From a virus, in IMG/VR virus record IMGVR_UViG_3300042504_002086, positions 1 through 28,844 of that record: a stretch of DNA of 28,844 nt; one strand, given 5' to 3'. The translations under genes and the position numbers were made by a program. The notes below the pieces were generated by a model. It was given only the letters and a program-made list of their open reading frames with translations. It made no database searches and was not told the DNA's origin. This document shows, piece after piece, positions 6,755 to 11,508 of the stretch; position 1 is the first letter of the stretch; each line of letters opens with the position of its first letter.

Positions 6755-7056
6755 GGGCGAACCTCGCCGCGTGCGCGCTCTAGTGCAGCGCGAGCTAGGT
6801 CGATGCCCATGATGCCGCACGACTCGCCGGGACAAGTCGCGTCGTGAGATTCCACGATCATGCGCAGCGCCGAGTACAGCGCGGGCGCAGCCGCGATCAA
6901 CGCACCGTTAGCGCGATACTCCGCGCGCTTTTCGGCTGTGACTCCAGGGCCGCAGAGTTCTGCGATGATGACGCGATCCCGTGCATTGGCATCGTCCGTG
7001 TAGATCGAAAGATCGTCGTACCGCCACGGCCCCGGCGTGAACTTCGGCGCGCTCAC
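6751..7056 (-). CDS. Phage early protein of the TPGPW...LIAAAP type
   Basis: A 101-residue protein starting (GTG) SAPKFTPGPWRYDD and containing RANGALIAAAPALYSALR. The combination of TPGPW near the N terminus and A.LIAAAP.L..AL in the second half marks a widespread small phage family of unknown function. Two Cys in CPGESCGIMGIDLA lie near the end. The GTG start lies in a GTGA overlap and follows the sequence GGCGGTGCAGCCGTGAGC, which is repeated exactly at the start of the preceding gene. Confidence 0.75.
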   Translation of the reverse strand: MSAPKFTPGPWRYDDLSIYTDDANARDRVIIAELCGPGVTAEKRAEYRANGALIAAAPALYSALRMIVESHDATCPGESCGIMGIDLARAALERARGEVRP

Positions 7057-7068
7057 GGCTGCACCGCC
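7051..7068 (-). repeat. Start-associated repeat, family B copy 1
   Basis: On the minus strand the 18 bases GGCGGTGCAGCCGTGAGC contain a weak ribosome binding site, the last codons of one gene and the GTG start of the next. The same 18 bases occur exactly at 7272-7289. Confidence 0.8.
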
Positions 7069-7277
7069 GGGGCGCGCGCCACTTCGCTTAGCTCCGCTCG
7101 CAGACGATTTTCGCTGTAGTCGCTCGGCTCAATGTGGAGACATCGCAGGCCATCCAATTCGTATCCGTCGGCCAGCGACACCCAAAGTCCGTCGGAGTCC
7201 TCAAACCAAGACCGCACAAGCTCGGATGTGTTGAGCAGTCGGGCGGCGCGGGGGCCAACAATGCCGCGCGTGCTCAC
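7053..7277 (-). CDS. Small hypothetical protein
   Basis: A 74-residue protein from a GTG at 7277 (VSTRGIVGPRAARLL...) that overlaps the preceding stop as GTGA. It includes SELVRSWFEDSDGLWVSL and ELDGLRCLHIEPSDYSEN, a mixed alpha/beta pattern with no motif I recognise. A frame extending eight codons upstream exists, but the AAAGGCGG sequence and the overlap favour this start. It ends in AVQP, as does the preceding gene, because the shared start-associated sequence lies in the last codons. Confidence 0.62.
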   Translation of the reverse strand: MSTRGIVGPRAARLLNTSELVRSWFEDSDGLWVSLADGYELDGLRCLHIEPSDYSENRLRAELSEVARAPAVQP

Positions 7278-7289
7278 GGCTGCACCGCC
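7272..7289 (-). repeat. Start-associated repeat, family B copy 2
   Basis: Exact second copy of the 18-base sequence at 7051-7068, again covering a gene junction and a GTG start (GTG at 7277). Confidence 0.8.
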
Positions 7290-7798
7290 TTTGCGGCGCA
7301 CACATTCGCCAGCGCCTTCATGCGTCCCGAGTACGACTTGAGACCGCGAGCGTGCGAGATCGCGGCTCTATCCGACTCCATCGCCCAATAGCTGTCAGAG
7401 TCAACCCAAGAGCCGCTAGCCCTAAGCTCAATCGCGCGGCCGTGTTGGAGCTTGTAGCGCGCGCGCGCGAACTCAAGAGCAGACCGAAAGGCTTCGCCGC
7501 GAGCAACATCGCAAGCCGAGACCGTTGGGATGCCTTGCCCGTTGCGCAGCACTTCGCGGACCGCGCCCGTGCCGTGGTTTGCGCCACCGCACGAGCAATT
7601 GCAGGACGGCCCCCCCGCCCCAGTGCAACGCGAGTCGCAGGCGGCGTGTTGCTCCACGTTCCAAACCATGAAGCGTCGGACCTCGCCCATTAGTTCCATC
7701 GTGCCGCCGCACGAACCGCGCAGATCCACGGGTGCGCGCTCGGCCTCGATCGCAGCAACCGAGCAGCAGTCCGAGCAGCGATAGTAGAAGCGCTTCAT
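7274..7798 (-). CDS. Cys-rich zinc-binding-type early protein, first gene of the leftward operon
   Basis: A 174-residue protein. The first 33 residues look like a zinc ribbon (YYRCSDCCSV with Cys8, Cys11, Cys12, and a later SCGG). Residues 51-76 (Cys54, Cys58, Cys66, Cys68, Cys70, His75) form the cluster DSRCTGAGGPSCNCSCGG plus ANHG, seen in many phage and prophage proteins of unknown role. The C-terminal half is helical with Trp and Tyr residues. The ATG at 7798 has GAGGG seven bases upstream, and a TTG two codons earlier is less likely. It lies about 60 bases downstream of the predicted transcription start of the promoter at 7866-7911. Confidence 0.75.
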   Translation of the reverse strand: MKRFYYRCSDCCSVAAIEAERAPVDLRGSCGGTMELMGEVRRFMVWNVEQHAACDSRCTGAGGPSCNCSCGGANHGTGAVREVLRNGQGIPTVSACDVARGEAFRSALEFARARYKLQHGRAIELRASGSWVDSDSYWAMESDRAAISHARGLKSYSGRMKALANVCAAKAVQP

Positions 7799-7827
7799 AG
7801 TCAAACCCTCGTGTGTCGCGCCGTCCG

Positions 7828-7848
7828 GCCCCGGTCACTCGTCGGGGC
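7828..7848 (-). other. Hairpin in the leader of the leftward operon
   Basis: GCCCCG and CGGGGC form a perfect 6-base-pair stem with a 9-base loop. CGCC and GGCG outside a 5 x 5 internal loop can extend it. It lies between the predicted start of the leftward transcript (about 7859) and the ATG at 7798, so it would be in the 5' untranslated leader. It has no U-tract, so it is not a simple terminator; a role in RNA stability or regulation is a guess. Confidence 0.4.
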
Positions 7849-7865
7849 GTCGCGGCGATGGAGGT

Positions 7866-7911
7866 ACTATCGACGCTCTAGCGCTGGCGGTCAACGCTAA
7901 ACGGTAGAAAA
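7866..7911 (-). promoter_or_regulatory. Candidate early leftward promoter
   Basis: On the minus strand TTTTCTACCGTTTAGCG is followed by TTGACC (-35, plus 7889-7894), 17 bases and GATAGT (-10, 7866-7871). The predicted start is near 7859, ahead of the leader hairpin and the ATG at 7798. The -35 and the upstream 17 bases recur at 2632-2653. The shared upstream block may also be an operator for one of the HTH proteins. Confidence 0.6.
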
Positions 7912-7979
7912 TGGATGGGGTGGCGTAAGTCTCGTCGGGCTGCAGTGTTAGGCCGGTGCGCTCGAAACTAGGTCGGCTG

Positions 7980-8008
7980 TTGCATCTATCTGGGTGGCGG
8001 GCTACCAT
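7980..8008 (+). promoter_or_regulatory. Candidate rightward promoter giving a leaderless mRNA
   Basis: TTGCAT (7980-7985), 17 bases, TACCAT (8003-8008). With usual spacing the transcript would start at about 8015, at the ATG of the HTH regulator (8016), which has no ribosome binding site. The hexamers are imperfect, so this rests mainly on spacing and on the missing Shine-Dalgarno sequence. Confidence 0.45.
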
Positions 8009-8015
8009 CCGCGCC

Positions 8016-8276
8016 ATGACCGAGAAGATCCGCAAGATTCGCATGGGGCCTGCGATCCGGCCTCGCCCACCGATTAACTGCGAGGCGTTGCGTGCGGCCC
8101 GCGTGGACGCCGACTTGTCGCTGTGGGATCTGGTGGCCCGGCTGCGCGACGAAGCTGGGTTTGCCGTCTCACACTCGGCGCTGCAGCGCTACGAGCGAGG
8201 GATCGCGCCCCCGCCCCGCGAGCTCGTCGAGGCGCTCGAGCAGGTGCTTCGCGTGCGCCTGGCGGTGCGGCCATGA
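8016..8276 (+). CDS. Cro/CI-type helix-turn-helix regulator
   Basis: An 86-residue basic protein (MTEKIRKIRMGPAIRPRP...). The core from CEALRAARVDADLSLWDLVA through HSALQRYERGIAPPPRELVE is an HTH_XRE-type domain; the segment SALQRYERG matches the usual recognition helix and the turn after it. It has no oligomerisation or RecA-cleavage domain, so it is more like Cro than full-length CI. It is the first gene of the rightward early operon and faces the leftward operon across a 217-base control region, the classic place for a phage switch protein. No ribosome binding site precedes the ATG, which suggests a leaderless mRNA. A GTG at 7956 is an in-frame alternative but would lie upstream of the predicted transcript start. 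Confidence 0.78.
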   Translation: MTEKIRKIRMGPAIRPRPPINCEALRAARVDADLSLWDLVARLRDEAGFAVSHSALQRYERGIAPPPRELVEALEQVLRVRLAVRP

Positions 8277-8533
8277 GGCCCACGCGGACGGTGGTGGGGT
8301 GGGCGGTGACCTACCGGCCCATGTCGCGCTGCTCGTGGGAGTGGCTTTCCATCACGGTGGACGTTGGCGCGCACGCCGCGGTCACCCGCACGCAGGCGGT
8401 GCACGTGGCTTCGAGCCGGCTGCTTGCCTTGGTTGCGGAGCAGTTTCGGGATGCGCTCCTTGACGGTCCGTCCGACTGGGAGCTGGTGAGCGTGCGGAAG
8501 CTGTTCAAGTTCGAAGGGGAGACGGTCCAGTGA
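8273..8533 (+). CDS. Small hypothetical protein
   Basis: An 86-residue protein starting MRPTRTVVGWAVTYRPMS from an ATG that overlaps the regulator's stop (ATGA). It contains WEWLSITVDVGAHAAVTRT and a helix HVASSRLLALVAEQFRDAL, followed by SDWELVSVRKLFKFEG. No known motif is visible. Its position between the regulator and the replication gene suggests an early accessory role. Only the open frame, tight coupling and GC-rich codon use support it. Confidence 0.62.
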   Translation: MRPTRTVVGWAVTYRPMSRCSWEWLSITVDVGAHAAVTRTQAVHVASSRLLALVAEQFRDALLDGPSDWELVSVRKLFKFEGETVQ

Positions 8534-9381
8534 ACGACCCTCGGCCCGCGTTCCTGTTCTACTCCCGCGACTTCTGGTCAGCGGAGGCCGTGGAGCTGAT
8601 GACTGCGGCTGACGTCGGCGTGTACCTGTTCCTGCTGTGCCGCCAGTGGGAGACCGGCAGCTTGCCGCCCGATGCCGCGGCAGTGCGGCGGCTCTGCCAG
8701 CGCATTGCCGGCGCAGATGCCGCAGACCTTGAGCGCGTGCTCGGACAGTTCCCGGTGGACCCCGATGGGAGGCGTCGCAATCCCCGCCTGGAGTTCGAGC
8801 GCAAGCTCGCCGACGAGCAGTCGCAGCGCCAATCGGCCCGGGCAACAACCCGCTGGACCCGCTGGCGGGCCGAAAAACAGGGGTCCGATGCCAACGCTAT
8901 GCCGCGGCACTCCCACGGCACTGCCGCGGCTATGCCTTCTGAAGGGATTGGGATTGGGATGGAGAAGGGAAGGGAAGTACAAACCCCCCTTACCCCCCTT
9001 CCAGGGGGTGACCCCGCCCCCCAACCTGCGAAGCGCGCTCCACGCCGCAAGCCCGACGAGGGCTGGGAGTCCGTGCTCGCCCGCCCCGAGTACGCCCGTA
9101 TGTCCACGCACCCGACCTTCGCGCGAGCCTGGGCGGTCTGGATCGAGCACACGGGCACGGCTGGAGCTAAAGCCCGCCCGCCGTCAGCGCTTGCCGCCGC
9201 CGCGATCCTCAACCGCGCACTGCGCGAAGGCCCCGACCGATTCGCCGCTGCCGTCGAGGCCTCGATCGCCGGCAACTGGCAGGGCATCCACTACCCCGAC
9301 GAGCGCCGCACTTCGCAGGCTGCGGGCTCGGCAGAGCAAAGCCTGCGCATCCTCCGACAGTCAGCCCTGGACCTCCCATGA
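8530..9381 (+). CDS. DUF1376-type phage replication protein (O-like)
   Basis: A 283-residue protein starting (GTG) NDPRPAFLFYSRDFWSAEA. The first 95 residues, with PAFLFYSRDFW, AADVGVYLFLLCRQWETG and GSLPPDAAAVRRLCQ, match the DUF1376 domain, a winged-helix-like module found at the start of many phage replication-initiation proteins. A low-complexity linker (about 115-185) follows, and then a C-terminal helical part with WESVLARPEYARM. The linker DNA has striking G-tracts and C-tracts (8941-9020). The next gene looks like a helicase loader or inhibitor, so the pair may act as lambda O and P do: one binding the origin, one bringing the host or phage helicase. GGGGAG eight bases before the GTG supports the start, which overlaps the preceding stop. 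Confidence 0.82.
   Translation: MNDPRPAFLFYSRDFWSAEAVELMTAADVGVYLFLLCRQWETGSLPPDAAAVRRLCQRIAGADAADLERVLGQFPVDPDGRRRNPRLEFERKLADEQSQRQSARATTRWTRWRAEKQGSDANAMPRHSHGTAAAMPSEGIGIGMEKGREVQTPLTPLPGGDPAPQPAKRAPRRKPDEGWESVLARPEYARMSTHPTFARAWAVWIEHTGTAGAKARPPSALAAAAILNRALREGPDRFAAAVEASIAGNWQGIHYPDERRTSQAAGSAEQSLRILRQSALDLP
8941..9020 (+). other. Candidate replication origin inside the replication gene
   Basis: Five GGG runs and one GG run fall in 8944-8974 (GGGATTGGGATTGGGATGG then AGAAGGGAAGGG). They are followed by two CCCCCCTT direct repeats (8984-8991, 8993-9000) and a CCCCC/GGGGG inverted repeat (8994-8998 with 9004-9008). The encoded peptide here is a low-complexity linker, so the DNA, not the protein, may be what is kept. 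Lambdoid phages carry their origin in the same place, inside gene O. Not proven. Confidence 0.4.
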
Positions 9382-9740
9382 GCAACCTCGCATCGCCCCT
9401 CGAAGCCGCCGCTGTGCGCGCACTCGCCAAGCTGGCCCTCGCGTACCCCGACCGCTTCCACGTCGCCCCTGCGACCCTGCCGCTGTGGCTCGAAATGCTG
9501 CACGACGTTGAGGCCGCCGAGCTCGAAACCGCCGTCGCGCAGTGGATTGCGAGCGAGAAGTGGCCCCCGACGATTGCCGACATTCGTGGCCGAGTTCCGC
9601 GTCTGTGCCGCTGTGGGAAGTGCTCCGCTTGCCATCGCCGCGCCGTTCAGCGCGCCATGCGGTCCGGTCCCGGCGCGAACCTCGACACGCCGATCGAGCC
9701 CGCGTTCAACCCGCGATCCGACCAGCGCAAGCTGCGATGA
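9378..9740 (+). CDS. Helicase loader/inhibitor-like protein with Cys cluster
   Basis: A 120-residue protein. The N-terminal 70 residues (LAKLALAYPDRFHVAPATLP, then LWLEMLHDVEAAELETAVAQ and KWPPTIADIR) resemble the N-terminal domain of phage G39P-type helicase loaders/inhibitors: short helices bearing WLEML and a KWPPTIAD motif. Residues 77-85 (CRCGKCSAC) place four Cys at 77, 79, 82 and 85, a likely metal site. The gene overlaps the end of the DUF1376 replication gene as ATGA, which fits an initiator-loader pair. No separate ribosome binding site is visible, so translation is probably coupled. The family assignment is by pattern and could be wrong. Confidence 0.6.
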   Translation: MSNLASPLEAAAVRALAKLALAYPDRFHVAPATLPLWLEMLHDVEAAELETAVAQWIASEKWPPTIADIRGRVPRLCRCGKCSACHRRAVQRAMRSGPGANLDTPIEPAFNPRSDQRKLR

Positions 9741-10051
9741 GCTTCCAGCCCTTCCTGTCGCGCGATCGCCGGCTCGAGATCATCGCACGGGTGAGCGCGA
9801 AAATGGCCGCAGAGCGCCGCGCCCGTGGCGACGAAACGGCTGCCGTTCGCGTCGAGGAGTTCTACGCGATCACGGCGGCAATCGTGCGCGGAGACACCGC
9901 GGCGAATGGGCGTGGCACCGCAGCGCCCAACCGCACGCTGGGCTGGGTCAGCGTGGGGCTGGAAAAGCCCGCGCCGAGCGCTCCGATGGCTACGGAACGG
10001 CCCGAAGTGCGGGACTTCCACGAGCCCCGCGGCGGCGAGCTGTGGGACTGA
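9737..10051 (+). CDS. Hypothetical protein at the end of the early block
   Basis: A 104-residue protein starting MSFQPFLSRDRRLEIIARVS, coupled to the gene before it by an ATGA overlap. The first 60 residues are helical (IIARVSAKMAAERRARGDE, then VRVEEFYAITAAIVRGDT); the remainder is Pro/Gly-rich and likely disordered. No recognised motif. It is the last gene before the 119-base gap that separates early and late rightward genes. Confidence 0.6.
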   Translation: MSFQPFLSRDRRLEIIARVSAKMAAERRARGDETAAVRVEEFYAITAAIVRGDTAANGRGTAAPNRTLGWVSVGLEKPAPSAPMATERPEVRDFHEPRGGELWD

Positions 10052-10134
10052 GCCTCCCAGGATCGCTCAGGCTCGCGCCGGGCGTCCGGTAGCCCGCCGG
10101 GTCAAGCTGGCGCGCGATCGTGCAGGGGCGGGGC

Positions 10135-10163
10135 TTGCAGCGCGACGCGCGGGGGGATAGACC
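10135..10163 (+). promoter_or_regulatory. Weak candidate late promoter
   Basis: TTGCAG, 17 bases, then TAGACC, ending seven bases before the GTG at 10171: the same -35 core, spacer and distance to the start codon as the candidate at 7980-8008. The -10 is poor, and chance matches are possible in this sequence. It lies in the 119-base gap 10052-10170, which also holds a CGGGC/GCCCG inverted repeat (10079-10096 region) and nothing else I can identify. Confidence 0.25.
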
Positions 10164-10170
10164 AGGGGGC

Positions 10171-10620
10171 GTGAGCGAAGCGCCCGAGCAAGATCACGAG
10201 CAGGAGGCCGAGCAGCAGGACCCCTACGCCGAGTCAAAGGCGAGGACGGCTCCGTATCGCTTCAAGAAGGGGCAATCGGGCAATCCAGCGGGGTATTCCG
10301 CGAAAGCCCGCCTGCGTGCAGCGTTCGAGCGCGCGTTCGACGACAAGACATCGGCCGAAGTGGCGCAGGCTGTGGCTGGCGTTGCTGCGAACCCGGCGCA
10401 CCAGCACTGGGCGCACGCCATCACGCACACGTCGCGCATCCTCGGCCTGGTCGAGCCCGAGAAGCCGCAGCAAGTCGTGGTCACGACCGAGATCGAGGTC
10501 TGCGATCGCCCCGATGGCTCGCGCCCGAAGATTGAAGTGCGCAGCGTGAGCACGTCCACGGGCGGCGGGGCGTCGGTCAGCTCGAGCAGCGGCGACGACG
10601 CAATCGAGGTCGAGCTGTGA
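10171..10620 (+). CDS. DUF5681-like protein, candidate small terminase subunit
   Basis: A 149-residue protein starting (GTG) SEAPEQDHEQEAEQQD. After an acidic start comes YRFKKGQSGNPAGYSAKARL. The KKGQSGNPAG motif is the hallmark of DUF5681, a domain common in proteins encoded near phage packaging genes. A helical stretch (RAAFERAFDDKTSAEVAQAV) and a beta-rich, Ser-rich C terminus follow. It opens the late block. No other gene here looks like a small terminase, so DNA recognition for packaging is a possible role, though the large subunit is more than 5 kb downstream. AGGGGG lies unusually close (one base) to the GTG. An in-frame start upstream would add 17 residues with a less typical composition. 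Confidence 0.68.
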   Translation: MSEAPEQDHEQEAEQQDPYAESKARTAPYRFKKGQSGNPAGYSAKARLRAAFERAFDDKTSAEVAQAVAGVAANPAHQHWAHAITHTSRILGLVEPEKPQQVVVTTEIEVCDRPDGSRPKIEVRSVSTSTGGGASVSSSSGDDAIEVEL

Positions 10621-10877
10621 GCGAAGACCCGCAGGCTGCGATGATCGACCCGCCCGAGGCCGCCCCCGCTCCCGAGCCGGCAGGGTGCCAGCATCGCATG
10701 AGCTGGTGGCAGTGGCGCACGATGGCGCTGCCCACGGGCTCCGGCCCGCTCGCGCTTCAGCGCTGGTTCTCGGGCTGCCTCAAGTGCCGATCGAAGTTCG
10801 TCATGGACGGCGAAGAAACGCGCCCGCCCGGACTGTGGAACCTCTGGCTGCCCATTCGATTTTCGAGGCCCAAATGA
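10617..10877 (+). CDS. Small zinc-binding-type hypothetical protein
   Basis: An 86-residue protein from a GTG that overlaps the preceding stop (GTGA). After a Pro/Ala-rich N terminus it has Cys24-x-His26 and Cys54-x2-Cys57, a spacing compatible with one zinc site, and several Trp residues (MSWWQWRTM and LWNLWLP). No family recognised. The position in the late block suggests a virion-assembly accessory, but nothing in the sequence shows it. Confidence 0.55.
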   Translation: MSEDPQAAMIDPPEAAPAPEPAGCQHRMSWWQWRTMALPTGSGPLALQRWFSGCLKCRSKFVMDGEETRPPGLWNLWLPIRFSRPK

Positions 10878-11116
10878 GCCAAACCGTACTCCGCAGCGGG
10901 CTCAAGACCGCGGCTGCGATCAGCGCATCGGCGAGCCCGCTTGCGATCGTGCCTGATGCCGTGCTGGTCAACGCGACCGCGACGTTCACGTGCAAGTTCG
11001 CCGGCGGCTCGGACGTGACGATCACGAGCGTCGCGCCTGGCGTGCTGCCGATCAGTCCATCGCACGTCACGGTCATCTCCTCCGGCACCTTGACCGCGCT
11101 GTACTTCGAGCGATGA
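10874..11116 (+). CDS. Small structural-type beta protein
   Basis: An 80-residue Ala/Val/Thr-rich protein starting MSQTVLRSGLKTAAAISA. Alternating hydrophobic and Thr/Ser residues (VNATATFTCKFAG, DVTITSVAPGVL, HVTVISSGTLTALYF) suggest a small beta-sandwich. Its last third resembles half of an Ig-like or tail-accessory domain. ATGA overlaps occur at both ends. It probably encodes a minor virion component working with the baseplate-like protein that follows. Confidence 0.58.
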   Translation: MSQTVLRSGLKTAAAISASASPLAIVPDAVLVNATATFTCKFAGGSDVTITSVAPGVLPISPSHVTVISSGTLTALYFER

Positions 11117-11508
11117 GCCCCATCGTCCCGTACGCGCACGAGTGGACGCGGCGCAAGCGTCGGGCGATTCTCCAGGGCTCTGACTTCGTTGATGTGGTGA
11201 CGTTCCCGGTCACGGGCGGCATCGCGATCAACTGGACGGGCTTCCTCGTTCGCGCGCAGTTGCGCAACGACTTCGCCGACGCGACGAACGGATTCCTCGC
11301 CGAGATCAACTGCACGATCATCGACCCGGTGGCGCGCACGGTTCGCTTCCGCATCCCGGCCGCGGTGACGCGCACGCTTCCGGCTCAGTGCTGCGCCGGG
11401 CGATGGGACGCGGAGCTCTACCGCTTCGACACCGAGGGCACCGAGACCGACACCGCGCGCTTCGTTCAGGGCCGCTGGGAACTTTCGCAAGAGGTCACAC
11501 GAGCATGA
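11113..11508 (+). CDS. Baseplate/tail accessory protein (BppU N-terminal-like)
   Basis: A 131-residue protein starting MSPIVPYAHEWTRRKRRA. The order of elements (LQGSDFVDVVTFPV, then INWTGFLVRAQLRNDFAD, then a second beta strand set ending WDAELYRFDTEG) matches the pattern of the small domain that heads phage upper-baseplate proteins, in which a W-T-G-(F/Y)-x-x-(R)-x-Q-(I/L)-R strand is typical. Such proteins anchor receptor-binding proteins to the tail. It sits directly upstream of a 652-residue protein that could be the attached fibre. The assignment is by pattern, without sequence comparison. Confidence 0.5.
   Translation: MSPIVPYAHEWTRRKRRAILQGSDFVDVVTFPVTGGIAINWTGFLVRAQLRNDFADATNGFLAEINCTIIDPVARTVRFRIPAAVTRTLPAQCCAGRWDAELYRFDTEGTETDTARFVQGRWELSQEVTRA

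Noticed and set aside
7835-8044. A 69-codon minus-strand frame across the control region
   Set aside because: It contains the promoter-like and leader sequences, starts without a ribosome binding site and overlaps the HTH gene.
10052-10170. A cos or pac packaging site in the gap before the candidate small terminase
   Set aside because: Inverted repeats and TGCAG duplicates are present, but nothing distinguishes them from chance in GC-rich DNA.
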